Positions 1 to 11,984 of a stretch of 64,000 nt of DNA are shown piece after piece. The position numbers and the translations under genes were made by a program. The first letter of the stretch is position 1; each line of letters opens with the position of its first letter. The notes under the pieces are model-generated. The model searched no databases, was not told the origin of the DNA, and saw only the letters and a list, made by a program, of their open reading frames with translations. Source of the DNA: Vanessa cardui (taxonomy: Eukaryota; Arthropoda; Insecta; Lepidoptera; Nymphalidae); NCBI RefSeq assembly GCF_905220365.1, contig NC_061138.1, forward strand, positions 12,105,814 to 12,169,813, in the 5' to 3' direction.

Positions 1-818
1 TACTGAGAATGATCAGAGAAGTGATGCGAGTATGATTTGTTACTTTTTTATGTTTCCAGTGAAGTAAATTGTTATTAAAGTATCAATTATTTATATGTGT
101 GTGATTTTGAGAGTCAGGTACTAAATCATAATAGCTAATTATTTAGGGTTTAAGTTTCACTAAATGAGAAAAACTGAAAATCGAATCAAATCCTTTTTTT
201 TTTAATAAAAGCTTTCCTTTGCTAACTACAAATTCCCTGCGAAAAGGAAAGAAAATTCTCTGAGAAGAGAAGAACTTTTTTAAATTTAGCGAACTTGTTG
301 TAAAACCGTACATATTGCCCCACACAAAAGTTACTAAGAAAAGATTATTTACATTAAACCAATGTACTATATTAGATACAGTATTGTTCTTTTGTGTGCC
401 TGTTCTCTTTTAATTTTACAATATATAAGCAGTAAATAATACTACATCATATTTGTTTCCTAATAGAAAGAGTCAGATATGTATGTATATATGGAATAGA
501 AATGCTGATACGCGAGAGACCTTTTTCCTTTTACGTTAACCTTCTAAGTTATACAATTAAGCTACAAAAATTCAAAAGGTTAGCGCTCATTCTCTAATTC
601 CATTTTGATATAGTTTCCTGAAAAGAGTCTCATGTTGAACACAATTAAAGGTTTTGGATAGGTCACAGAAAATTTCTAAAGTGTCCTGTGACGTAATGAT
701 GTATTTTGTGTTAATGTTGTGAGTTCGTGTGTTTTAGATAAAGTTTATAAATGAAGCTTCTATATTTTATATTGAATTCAATTGGTCAAATCATTGTTCA
801 ATTTTGAACGTAAAATAA
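1..818. other. Unassigned AT-rich sequence
   Basis: I see no convincing reading frame, repeat family or splice-bounded exon here. Open stretches are short and of biased composition (F, K, S). Confidence 0.5.
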
Positions 819-1088
819 TCATATTTTTTTCCAAATTGACATTCCGATTACAATCTTTTCGTCTATATCGTGTACAAAGCGCTCAATAAAAAATCCGAAC
901 CACGGATTTTTCATCGTAACAACGTATGTACGACGTCTAGCTCCATAGTTCTCCCTCAATTTTCTTATGTTATTTTTCGCGGAATAAGAGACTTTGGTTA
1001 AGCCGTTATTTGAGTTTTGCTTATTTTTAATTAAAATGTGATTGAATGCCGGCTTACGGGCCGTGACGCTTGAGGCGAACTTATACAA
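819..1088 (-). CDS. Hypothetical 89-codon open frame
   Basis: An open frame on the minus strand encodes about 89 residues, with a basic stretch (RKLRENYGARRRTYVV) followed by NPWFGFFIERFVHDIDEK. The frame stays open upstream of its first Met without another start. It could be a terminal exon or a transposase remnant. I do not recognise a family. The balanced, charged residue mix is less low-complexity than neighbouring chance frames, which is the only support. Confidence 0.2.
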   Translation of the reverse strand: MYKFASSVTARKPAFNHILIKNKQNSNNGLTKVSYSAKNNIRKLRENYGARRRTYVVTMKNPWFGFFIERFVHDIDEKIVIGMSIWKKI

Positions 1089-1261
1089 AAGTTTGACGAA
1101 TCGAAATTGTTTTTGGGACCCTGATATTCTAATTATGCCTCGTTTGAAATATAATTATGTGAATGTAGCTTGTGGGTAATGGTTTTAGCAAAACCAATAT
1201 ATTTTAAGAACCCCAATTTACAAAATGAAGTAATTCGTTATGAGAAATCCCTAGATGATTA

Positions 1262-1640
1262 ATTGTTGTACATATGTATCACTAGCTAGTCGGCCAGTCG
1301 ATATATTATACCGATTGGTTACAGCTGTCCGGTCTTCGCAACAGTCGCTGTTATCTTATTATTAATCGATTCGATTCAGAGTAGCTTGGTCTCTTATTTC
1401 GTATTGTGAATATTGTTCCAATTTGTCTGTGTCTTTGGTCTCATAGTTAGCTATAAGGTCCCGACATCCTATGTCCAAGCTCGGAAACTCGAAATAGCCG
1501 AGTTCTGTGCCTCAGTTCTTCTCTCATCTTCTCTTGTTTTCGTTGCTAGATTTTCGGGCCTATCGGATTATGGCATTAAGAGATAAGATATCTGTGGCTC
1601 AGAAGTTTTGAAACTATAATTTGTACCACACCACGGTGGG
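1262..1640. other. Moderately GC-rich unassigned block
   Basis: This stretch has a more balanced base composition than its flanks, but no frame stays open for more than about 35 codons. It might be an old LTR or other retroelement remnant, or 5' regulatory sequence. The flanks (1089-1261 and 1641-1758) show nothing recognisable. Confidence 0.2.
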
Positions 1641-1758
1641 CAGCCTCTCATGTAAGCCACAATTGGCCGTAGTCAATTAGGTCATTATTATTATATTAAC
1701 TCTCGAAATATGTGTGGGTATATAAGGACTTACATGGATTTAATTTCAACCAATTAAC

Positions 1759-2012
1759 ACCGATGCTTTCGGGTTCAAACCCAGGCAATCAGCACTTTAT
1801 ATATGTACTTAATTTGTGTTTATAATTCATCTCGTTCTCGGCGGTGAAGGAAAACATCGCGAGGAAAAAACCTGAATGTGTCAAAATTCTGCCACATGTG
1901 CATTCCACACATCCGCATTGGAACAGCGTGGTGGAATATGTTTCAAGTCATCTCCTTAATGGGACAGGAGGCCTTAGCCCAGCAGTGGGAAATTTAAGGG
2001 CTGTTACTTACG
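1759..2012 (+). mobile_element. SINE-A copy, head partly lost
   Basis: The copy contains the tRNA-like B box GGTTCAAACCC, the conserved TTTATAATTCATCTCG segment, the CATGTGCATTCCAC segment and the terminal GGCCTTAGCCCAGCAGTGGG. It ends in a short CTTAC tail. The A-box half of the tRNA-like head is missing. Confidence 0.85.
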
Positions 2013-2830
2013 GCTATTAGGAGCATTACTAATAAGTTATTACTATTTATGGGATATAATATTGGAGGTCAAGTATCAAGCTCAATCCACTGCGCTATTT
2101 CATTGTATCTTAGTACAATTTTTAACGATGTTTTCTTTACTGTAAAATACGAGATTTAATCCAAATAAGACATGTGAAAATCGCGCTTGGGCGAGTTTTA
2201 ATCTTACATTTTTGAATGAACAACAACATTATGTTTTACATATTCTTTCTTCTGGAGCACGTTGTATCTTTTGATAATTAATTAATAAATCCGTAATAAG
2301 TCCTGTGTTTTATTTCTTCTGATATACATTCTAAGTATGACTATGCTAACAATTGTTGTTAACCGTTAACAGTAAGTTGTTTTATTGGGACAATTCCTGG
2401 ACTCGTAATGAGAAAGATAAAGAGTTAATTAGTTCTCATTAAAAATAATTAGTCCGTATATTTCTATGTTTTCTTATCTCGGATTTTACTTAAGTAGAGT
2501 ACCATATGTGCCATCCACTAGAAACATCGAGTATAAACTTTTTAATTGTTTTTCATAACAATGCAAGGTTATAACTTTTCTGACGTTCGACAAGTAAGGG
2601 CTTCATTGTATAATTTTATCTTTGTGAGAAACTTTATAATATTCGACAATTGACATTCGAAGTACTTCGAAATTCAAATATTTATTTGTTCGAAGCCAAA
2701 ATTAAAAAAACGATATGAAAATTTTAAGGACTTACAAGGTTAGGCATAAGTCATTAGCTTAAAAAAAGTATAATGTACTCTCTGATCCATAACGCGTTTA
2801 TATGTATAGAAGAGTTGTAAGCAATTATAT

Positions 2831-2865
2831 TTCGAATTATAATGTTAGTAACATTATAATTCGAA
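2831..2865. repeat. 35-bp perfect palindrome
   Basis: Two 17-nt arms (left arm TTCGAATTATAATGTTA) flank one central G with no mismatch. The right half overlaps the start of the Helitron at 2843. The region from 2013 to 2830 otherwise shows nothing. Confidence 0.8.
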
Positions 2866-3056
2866 AGTTTCTGAGGATGGATGTATGTATGTTTGTTACT
2901 CTTTCATGAAAAAACTACTGAACAGATTTGTATGAAATTTTACAGTAACATAGATTATAGATCAGAATTAAACATAGGCATAATTTATAATGATTTTATG
3001 TAATTTGGTCCAAATAAACTTATCAAGAACCCGTGCGAAACCGGGCGGGTCCCTAG
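2843..3056 (+). mobile_element. Non-autonomous Helitron
   Basis: The 3' end carries a short GC-rich motif (GAAACCGGGCGGGTCC) just before CTAG, followed by T, as in Helitrons. The 5' end matches the TAATATTATAAATGCGAAAG class seen in other copies, with TG in place of the usual TC. It carries no coding capacity. Confidence 0.7.
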
Positions 3057-3061
3057 TAACT

Positions 3062-3565
3062 ATGCCTTACATCGGAAATGCGCCACCAACTTTGGGAGCT
3101 AATATGTTATATCACTTGTAGTTGTAGTAAAGTAACAGCCCGTAAATTTCCCACTGCTGGGCTAAGGCCTCCTCTCCTATTGAGGAGAGACTTATGATGT
3201 GGAACATATTCCACCACGCTGTTCTATTGCGGTTTTTGTGGAATGCACATGTGGCAGAATTTCGATGAAATTAGACACATGCAGGTTTCTTCTCGTTACT
3301 TCACCGCCGAGCACGAGATGAATTATAAACAGAATTAAGCACATATATACAGAGGTGCTTGCCCGGGTTGGAACCCGAAATCATCGGTTGAGATGCACGC
3401 GTTCTAACCACTGGACCATCTCAGTTGTAGTAGCAATGGCTAACTCTCCTTTCAAACCGGGATACTATAATAATATCCAGATGGGATATGCTATACATCA
3501 ATCTGGGGTAGAGCTACCTCGACGGACATACCTAGACGGCTTTACACGAAGCAATACACCACTTG
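3062..3565 (-). repeat. Repeat C copy split by a SINE-A
   Basis: Repeat C sequence (minus orientation) occupies 3062-3129 and resumes at 3433. It matches the CGCCACCAAC and CCTTCAAACCGG segments of the better copies. The gap is exactly filled by the SINE-A at 3130-3422. It is quite diverged. Confidence 0.65.
3130..3422 (-). mobile_element. SINE-A with 10-bp target duplication
   Basis: This full-length SINE-A on the minus strand has an AAAGTAAC tail on the left and the tRNA-like head ending GACCATCTC on the right. It is flanked by AGTTGTAGTA at 3120-3129 and 3423-3432. The duplication fixes the element ends and shows it inserted into repeat C. Confidence 0.9.
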
Positions 3566-3799
3566 TATAACTATTGCTTTTATGTGAAGTTACAGTGAAA
3601 TTAGTAGTTTATTAAAAAATAACTTTTGGACCTTTATGATGTAAGTGGAAAACCATATTTATTTTGATGAAGCGATCCGATAGTAGCAATTTTCATTATT
3701 AAATTTTCATTACGTGGAATGAGTTTGAGTGAGAAATGCTTCTTGGTGAAAATTTTATTACGCGTTTAATCTTTGATCATTTAGGGACGAGGAAACATT

Positions 3800-3865
3800 G
3801 CATGCATGCGTAAGCGATCCCGTGGCGTCCGTCGAAAGACGGAGAGGGTACCGCTGGTTCTTTCA
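3800..3865. repeat. Host repeat fragment, left of LINE-D
   Basis: The GTCCGTCGAAAGACGGAGAG and GGGTACCGCTGGTTC stretch appears to continue beyond the LINE insertion at about 6548 (TTAGTGGGTAAACCCGGTG). It looks like an old retroelement 3' tail that the LINE entered. That continuity is inferred from memory of similar repeats. Confidence 0.4.
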
Positions 3866-6547
3866 AAAATCAAAAATCAAAAAATCAAAGTATACTTTAT
3901 TCAAGTGGGCTTTTACAAGCACTTTTGAATCGTCATTTAACAATTAAGTGAAGCTACCACCGGTTCGGAAAGTAGATTCTACCGAGAAGAACCGGCAAGA
4001 AACGCAAAGAAGCATTAGTTACTCTTTTTCAACATTTAAAAAAAATACAGTCATGTTAGTTAATTTTTAAGTTAATACAATTATTAAATTAATATATCCT
4101 GCCTGGAAGTCAACAGGTATTAATTCCACGCTTTTTTATCATCTACAAAATCTTGTATCGAATAATACGCCTTTTTCACCAATGTATTTTTTATGAACGA
4201 TTTGAATTTACGAGACGGCAAAGTTAAAAATGTCTGTGGAATTTTATTATAGAAATGGATACCTTGCCCCAAGAAAGATTTATTGACTTTGCGGAGTCGG
4301 AAACTTGGCGTTATAAGCTTATCCTTACTTCTAGTGCATATACAATGTTTATCACTGATTTTATCAAAGTTATCAATGTTACTGTGAATATACATGATAT
4401 TGTTGTAAATATATTGCGACGCAACAGTGAGTATTCCTACTCTGTTAAAAACATCCCGAAGAGAGTCTCTAGCTCCAAGATTATAAATAAACCGAATTGC
4501 TCTCTTTTGTAAAATAAAGACAGATTCAATGTCTGCAGCGTTACCCCAAAGTAATATGCCATACTGACATAATACTGTGAAAATAACCAAAATAAACTAA
4601 ACGAGCGGTATCAATATCAGTTAGTTGTCTAACTTTTCGAACCGCGTATGCTGCGGAGCTGAGTCTCCCTGTTAGGGAAGACAAATGGGGACTCCACTGA
4701 AGTCTGGAATCCAATTCTATTCCCAAGAACACGGTAGTATCGGCTACATCAAGCGGGCCACCGCTTAAAGATATATTATAATTTTGCTTCCTAACATTGG
4801 GTAGGGTAAAAACTACACATTTTGTTTTTTGAGTATTCAAAACCAAATTATTTACATTAAACCAATCTTGTATCTGTGATAAGGCACCGTTCACATCGTC
4901 ATAGTCAGTTTTTTTCCTGTCAACCTTAAAAATCAGTGAAGTATCGTCAGCAAACAATACTATATCACAAGTACCTTTAACAAAGAAAGGAAGGTCATTT
5001 ATATATACTAGGAATAGAAAGGGACCCAAAATTGAACCTTGTGGAACACCCATTTTTAGCGTAGATCCAGTAGACTTTATTCCATTAATGAAAACTTGCT
5101 GAATTCTTTGACTTAAGTAGGAAGCAATGAGATCAAGAGCCCTACCTTTAACGCCGTAATATTTAAGCTTATAAAGAAGCGTCTCGTGTTCTACACAATC
5201 AAATGCTTTAGATAAATCACAGAATACTCCAATAGCATTCTGTGATTTCTCCCAAGCATCGTAAATATGCTTAAGAAGCGCAATTCCCGCATCAGTTGTT
5301 GATCGACCTCTTGTAAAACCAAATTGCTCACTATGAAAAATTTTATTTGTACCAAAATGGATAAGAAGTTGATTTAAAATAATTTTTTCGAAAATTCTAC
5401 TTAAAGATGGGAGTATTGAAATAGGCCTGTAATTACTGGGATCGCTCCTATTTCCATTCTTAAAAAGTGGTAAGACTTTACTACATTTTAACAAGTCAGG
5501 AAATGAACCCGTGTCCAAACTCTTGTTAAAAATTACTGCTATATACGGAGCAATATCGTGTATGATGTTATTTATGAATTTTACCGAAATGCCCCATACG
5601 TCGTTAGTTTTTTTAATATAGAGTGTTTTAAATACTTTTATAACATCTATTGCAGAAACTGTTTCAAAAGAAAAATCAATAACGCATTTAGAAACATGTT
5701 TATTTAATAATTTAGCTGCATCTAATGTAGATGATTTTAAATGAGATGTTATTTTATTAGGTATGTTATCAAAAAATATTTCAAATAAATTTGCAACTTC
5801 CAAATTAGAATTTGTGTATTTACTGCCTGTGTTTAATTTGATAGGTATACTTTCCTTTTTAGGTTTTCCACTAACACTTCCAATAATGTCCCAAGTGGCC
5901 TTTATTCTATTATCGGAAGTCAAAATTTTGTTCTTTATGTATAAATACTTAGCATAAATACATACTGTTTTAAATATTTTGGAATATTTATTGACATATC
6001 CTAGAAAGGCTTCGTTTTGATTCCACTGCTTCATACCATATAGGTCGTATAATTTATTTCTACTTTTATATATACCAATAGTAGCCCAGTCACTAAACTT
6101 CAATTTTGTATTATTATAAAATGATTTCATTTTGAATATTTTATTAAATTCTATTAATATTAATTCAAAAAAATAATTATAAAGTTCATTTGGATCTTGT
6201 GTCGTTAGATCTAAATAAGCTAATTTATACGCCATAATATCTTTAAAACAGTTTACTTTATGAGCCGTTATTGGCCTGTACATTATTTTTTTTGAATGAA
6301 TAATTTCTTTGTGTTCTAAAGAAAACTTCTGACCACAGTGATCTTCGCTTATTTTTTTAAGAACATCCTCCATAGTGGTCTCAAATAAGCAAAAATCTCC
6401 CGATGGGGGCCGGTAAACGCATACTACAATGTACTGCGGAAATTCCACGCAGGATAATTCGATAGTACGTTCGACAGAGAGAGCCACAATATCTTTTCGA
6501 GATTTACAAATGATATCATTCCGTACTAATATTAATGAGCCACGCCT
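3866..6547 (-). mobile_element. CR1-like non-LTR retrotransposon, 5' truncated
   Basis: Reading on the minus strand, the element runs from a partial endonuclease domain through reverse transcriptase to a 3' UTR ending in TTTTGAT repeats (3866-3897). The same 3' end recurs as tail-only copies at 20194, 39355, 54520 and 57422. Most of the endonuclease is missing. No target duplication could be settled. Confidence 0.9.
4120..6547 (-). pseudogene. Broken LINE endonuclease/reverse transcriptase ORF
   Basis: This is the polyprotein of the LINE, which would nick DNA and reverse-transcribe the element's RNA. The N-terminal part keeps only a piece of the endonuclease (VVCVYRPPSGDF) and then jumps directly to the linker, suggesting an internal deletion. 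The RT is well preserved: SNYRPISILPSLSRIFEK, then AFDCVEHETLL, GVPQGSILGP and the catalytic VLFADDTS. Near 4560 one extra base shifts the frame after YFHSIMS. The C-terminal part (YGILLWGNAADIES...) continues in another frame to a stop at 4120. The copy is therefore not functional. CR1/L2-type affiliation is inferred from RT motifs. Confidence 0.85.
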
Positions 6548-6665
6548 TTAGTGGGTAAACCCGGTGAACCTTGGCACATTCAGTTTCTAGGGAACCGGGG
6601 AGTCCCACACAGCCCTCCACTTTCCATCACGTGGGGGAAGCGCGTAACGCGTTTTTCCAGCGAGA
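6548..6665. repeat. Host repeat fragment, right of LINE-D
   Basis: GTGGGTAAACCCGGTG and a GC-rich stretch (CCATCACGTGGGGGAAGCGC) form the presumed other half of the repeat interrupted by the LINE. From 6666 to 7082 I see nothing recognisable. Confidence 0.4.
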
Positions 6666-7082
6666 AAAAAAAATGAGGAAACAGATTTTTCGTATATGTA
6701 ACTATTTTTTTCAATAAAAAAATTTCATTTGAAAAATTTAAAGGAACTTTTACACCACTGCTGGTAAAAGTTCTCTGATTAGAGACAATTATTGGAATCG
6801 ATTCACACACTGCTTTAAAGAAGGTTTGATACTTGGATATAACAAGTTGTATGTTGTTGTTTTATTCTACTAAAAATCTAAAATAAAAAATGTAAGCTGT
6901 CAGTTACACAAATTAAATTTTATATGCCGTGGACTAATTTTGATAAGGTATCGCAATAAAATTACGACTTTAAACTCTTTTTACATTATTTATACATGTA
7001 GTGTACTTAATAATGCATAAATTGTAACGTTGATAATTGTCCATTGTATGATTTTGCCTTATGACGTATAGTACGTATATAA

Positions 7083-7395
7083 ACAACTTAGATGTCGCAT
7101 CGACAAAATTCGTTAAACGGATCACATCCGAATTGAGTACGCTATCCTAAATTATCAAAATTTATTTCTCATGCGAATATGATCTACACAAACGTAATAA
7201 CTTGCAATATCATATATTCGTCAATCGCCGCGTCGATTTACATGCACTTGCTTTCTCTGACGCGTGAATCTATAGCGACAAATAGCCTCGAATGGCGCGA
7301 TAGTGAGCTATTTCTATTGGTTGTGTAAATCGGCAGTAATCGGTTTTATTTTCATTCCATTGTATTTTCCGATGCTACATCTAATTTGTGTTGAT
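7083..7395 (+). mobile_element. MITE with ACAACTTAGATG termini, copy 1
   Basis: The termini are inverted repeats: ACAACTTAGATGTCGCATCG on the left, and the complement of CGATGCTACATCTAATTTGT on the right. The interior matches, in reverse orientation, the element at 37344-37906, including CACATCCGAATT near one end. Exact ends and target duplication are not clear. Confidence 0.7.
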
Positions 7396-7604
7396 ACTTC
7401 CCTTTTCGCGTGGGACGTACCAACGTGTATCGTTAGTGCGCCACCCTTAAAAGTTAGCTAGTGTAACGAACTATTATCCTTCTCCGATCCTACAAATAAC
7501 ATCCTACATTTATGACGTAGATACAGCATACACATAACGTTATGAAATATATAAACCTCGTAATAATTTCTTGCTTAGCGTTCTCATTTCCTTTATTAAT
7601 AAAC

Positions 7605-7640
7605 ACCACCCGTGCGAAGTCTGGGCAGGTTTCTAATGAT
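7605..7640 (+). mobile_element. Decayed Helitron 3' end
   Basis: The stretch CCCGTGCGAAGTCTGGGCAG followed by GTTTCTAAT resembles the Helitron terminus, with CTAA in place of CTAG. Its 5' part is not recognisable. Confidence 0.35.
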
Positions 7641-8371
7641 ACACAAAACACCCAGAATATTGATTGAAGATGTTCGATATTTGTTTAAAAAGTTTTTGAT
7701 AGGAATCTTTATTGGTGCGACTTGGGAGTATGGCCGTCAACTGTGTCGGCTCACGGTGGAATTTTTGGTATAACGGCATAACAGAATTTCATCCCTTAGC
7801 TCTCTACTTGATTCTGTAGATCCTTGTATCAGCATTGCAAGTGGCATATGTACGTGTTTTTAGACTGCACACTTTTACTTATACTTAATACATTTTTTTA
7901 AAATAAATTTATGACTTAAAAATGGTTTTCTTGTTCAAAATTATCGCAAGTAGTCACTCCAATCACCTCCTAACGGGAATATGTCGAATTACCAATAAAC
8001 TTATACATTGGTGTCTTTAATTATAAGTATTTACATTCGGGAGTCCCATCCCAGTGTTTATATCTTTTACAAAAAATAAATAAATTTCATAATGAAAAGT
8101 AACATTAAGTTATTGTCGAGATACACAATACCTATTATTGTATTAATTAATCACGCTATATAAATAGCGCTTGCAACTTTCCGCACAGTACTAGTAGTAG
8201 ACATTTTTTGATAATTCTTAGGAATATCCTAGATTTTTCCAGAGATATTTATGAAATTTGACAGCATGGAGAGAATTCCTTTAAAATATAACCATTTGTG
8301 TGAGCATAACGTATCCAGACAACACAATAACGGATTTTTGTAGAAAGATTCGACCGCGTTACAGTTAAGTA

Positions 8372-8566
8372 CAGTCAGAGTAAGAAAACCTTTGTCAGTT
8401 TTCAAATTAATTCCTTTACCAAATCTTAGACTCTTAGTACCTTTTGAATCTAAACATCAAATCATTGCGACGCAATATGCCATTCTCGATCGGTAAAGCA
8501 GATTATCGCTCATACTGAGCACACGAAAATAGATCTTAAGGTGACGAACGCTTTTTACCCCGACTG
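8372..8566 (+). mobile_element. 195-bp Tc1/mariner-like MITE, copy 1
   Basis: The inverted termini are CAGTCAGAGTAAGAA and the complement of TTTTTACCCCGACTG. A TA dinucleotide flanks each end (8370-8371 and 8567-8568). A second copy of the same length lies at 62908-63102 and is roughly 92% identical by eye. It has no coding capacity. Tc1/mariner assignment rests on the TA duplication and the CAGT start. Confidence 0.85.
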
Positions 8567-8568
8567 TA

Positions 8569-10469
8569 CATAGACAATGCAATGTTTATCTACTTTAATG
8601 TTGGAGCGATGTCTCTATTATGGTTCTAGTGCCCCCCAAGGAGCATTACATAACAGACCACTCTGTCCTTAGCCAGTATTTTTTGGACAGTAGCCAATGA
8701 GATAAAACGAGAACGTTCTAGCAAAATATTACCCAAGTCCCCCTTTCGTCATGACTGTACTTATGAGAAAGCTCTGAATGTATTTGTTATTTATAGCTCT
8801 ATTATACTGAAATACTATTGCATATAATCATACTTAGCTCTATGATTACGTCACCTATGAAGGTAATGCAGTTAACCTGTCTGTTTTTACATGTATGCAC
8901 AATGGGTGTGTCAGCTTGAGTACACTTGTGTGGAAAAGTGTTATGATTGTGTATGTTTATACGAACGTTTTTGTTTGAATGGTCACAATTGGCAAGAAGT
9001 TTTTAATGGCATCCCTTAATCTTTACTTATTTTGTAGTCCCAGAGGAAAGATCGAGTATCAGCAAACTCTGATTACATAGTAGTTTTACAGCTAAATAAA
9101 CTCTTGACTCGTAAAAGGTCGAGGAACGCAATTGTACACGCAAGGCAGTCCAAATTTAAGAAAGGGCCTATGTCAATGACGGTAGTGATGACAAAATTCA
9201 TACCAGATTGGTACGAGTCATTTGTCTTTTGAAGAATTGATACTGTATATAAACTTCTAGTTAATTATATAAGAGTCTATTTGAATAAGATTTTTGGAAT
9301 AAGTTCTTAATACAATTCAAAGTAGGGTGAACTGGAAGGAATCATCACTAATAGAAAAAGCGCTAATCCCCCTCCAGGCGACGTATTAGTTTTTGTTTTG
9401 TAAAACACTATTTAAGATATATTTTTGTCACCGTATTTTTTGCAAGTCACGTGACAATTTTTTTTCATGTCATTCTGAAACACTGTTGATTTATTTCAAT
9501 GCATCATTTATTATGTAATGGTGTTCCACACAGCTCTCGTTTTTTTAAGATGTTCACAATGATCATTACGTTTTTATAGCGATATAAAAGCGTCTTGACG
9601 GTTCTCCTTACTATACTTTATTCAGGACTGATTATGATTATGGGTATTTGTTTTATATACATTGATGATTTATCTAAAACCAAATTTCAATACAGCTTTG
9701 TACGTACGTAATGGACGTGAATCTGATTAGCCCAAAAGTTGACTGTCAGAGAATCCTAAGACGCTTCAAGTTTAATTAGCATCATAAAATAGTTTTTGAG
9801 CAATGAAATAAAGAAAGGCATATGAATACATTTCAGTTGTAAATATTTAAAGATGAACGACTGCAAGGAATTTACTTGTCGTTTGTCGACAGCGTTCGAA
9901 CAGCCCCTTCTAGTTCGAATAGGGGTGACAATTTGTCGAACAGATTTCTTCCAGAAAATATTCAACGCTCTGAATTATTTGAAAAATTATTATTCAAGTA
10001 ACTTATGTTCAATCGATAGTACATAGAGCATAGTACAATGATGACTTTCCTATATTTTTATTTATTGATTGTTATCTATAAAATGTTTAAATTGAAAAGC
10101 AAATCATATGTAAGTCACGCCACCGAGATGCAAGAACTTAATTTTAAAAGGATTGTAAATAATGCCAGTACATCGAACGAGGGTCATATTCAGGATGTAA
10201 TGTCAACACCCTGGACTTCGAAGAATGTGGTATAAGAGACTAAACAAAAGGAGACAATAGAGTAATTAAGAAAAAATAGAACATTAGCAAATTTTCGCTG
10301 AGTCCCACCACCATCTACAGCTGCCTATAAAAAGCCACACATTTGGAAGTAAATTCATTCATCCACTGGACACAAGTAGTGTAGTTTTAGTTTAAGTTAA
10401 TATTTAATAAAAAATATATTTTTTTTAAAAAGTTTTAATTTTTGAATATTTTGACTTATGTATACTAAA
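8569..10469. other. Unassigned single-copy-looking sequence
   Basis: No repeat family was recognised. A 65-codon open frame at 10038-10235 (+) begins with a hydrophobic stretch (FLYFYLLIVIYKMF) but has nothing else to support it. A TATAAAA motif at 10327-10333 is discussed under findings. Confidence 0.4.
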
Positions 10470-10645
10470 TGGTAGGTCTTTGTGCAAACCCCTATGGTAC
10501 TCACTCATCAGGTATTGTATTGTTAAACAGAGATACTTATTGTTATTGTTCTCTAGTTCGAAACGTGAGTAAGTCAGTGTAAGTAGAGACACAAGGGATA
10601 AAATATCTTAGTTCCCAGGGTGGCGTATCGGTGTTACTAATAATT
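10470..10645 (+). repeat. Degraded repeat C
   Basis: Weak matches run in the expected order: TTTGTGCAAACCC, ACTCATCAGGTATT, AAGGGATAAAATATCTTAG and TTCCCAGGGTGG. Confidence 0.5.
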
Positions 10646-10718
10646 AAAAAAAAGCTTTCATTTGTGAATCGAATGCATCAGGTCTTAGCCCAGTGGAATA
10701 TATACATGCGCTTACGTT

Positions 10719-10848
10719 TACAACAACAACAACAACAACAACAAAAGCCTATAAATTGCCACTGCTGGGCTAAAGGCCTCCTCTCCCTTTGAGGAGAAGG
10801 TTTGGAACATATTCCACCACGCTGTTCCAATGCGGGTTGGTGGAGCTT
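10719..10848 (-). mobile_element. SINE-A 3' part with CAA-repeat tail
   Basis: A run of CAA units (TTG on the SINE strand) at 10719-10743 leads into GCCACTGCTGGGCTAAAGGC and the CACGCTGTTCCAATGCGGG segment. The head half is missing. The stretch 10849-11984 holds nothing recognisable, only very AT-rich sequence. Confidence 0.85.
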
Positions 10849-11984
10849 ACGTTTACCTACTTCTATTCTTAGCATGCATGCATTCTAGTTAAAGTATGCA
10901 TAAACTCCTTGTCATGGCTCCTAGCGAACTTAAACTTTTTCTAAATTGCACGCGAGAAACGTCAAATTTCCTTTCATCGCAATTTTTCATATCGATTTTA
11001 CATTTCATAGAGAATGTAAAACCGTTGCTTTCGAGATCAAAATAAATAACATTTTTATACGAAAGGGTAAATATTACACCAATCTTGCCTTATTGCATCT
11101 TAAAAGTGTAAAGTAAATAGTCTCAGCGAAACTTTTTAATGAAATCTTCAAGATTATAGTGTCTTTTTTCTTTCTTGTTTTTTATAAGTATTTTTGGGTG
11201 TAAATATAATTTAAGGTATTATATTATTTAATTAGGGTATTGTAAATATAAATCAACACATTTAAAAAATAAACAAATTTATTTGTGACCATATTCTTTT
11301 ATTAAAATGGATCAAATATAATTTATAATATTGCTTGTTTGTATAGGAATATGCGACAGCCTTTAAAAGTATGAGGAAGTCTATTGTCCAAAAACATATC
11401 CTCCCATACATGTATTATGTTTTTGTTGCACTTATATCAAGTTTGATTATAGTATAAATAAATAAAAATTTTGGATTTTACATAATTACTTAAGAAACAT
11501 TCAAAATAAATAAATATAAAAATGAATAATTAAACAATTATTAATTAGCACAGATTTAATTAACAATAAATATATTATTATTGTTATCATTACATTAATA
11601 AAATAAAAAAATATTTGAGAAAATTCAAGTGACTGATATCGAAAATAAAACCGTTAACATACCTATCAAAATGTCTAAAGACGTCTGAGACTTTTAGATA
11701 TGAGTATCTACAAGAGCGTAACGTAGGGATGGTCACAACCCCAGGTAATCAAAAAAACTTCAATGATTAAACCCAAATTAATCAGCTGTACTTGATTTTT
11801 TTCCTTTGAATACAAAATATTGGATTTTATTGTTATAAAACTTTTCTTTATTTTCAAACCAGTCCCCAGATTAAAAGCTTGGTTACGTCAATACATACTT
11901 ACGAAATGTACTGTAGACAATTTAGGAACATGAAATAATGATTCGTATTGTTGTGTTGATGCATTATTATTATCATCATTATAA

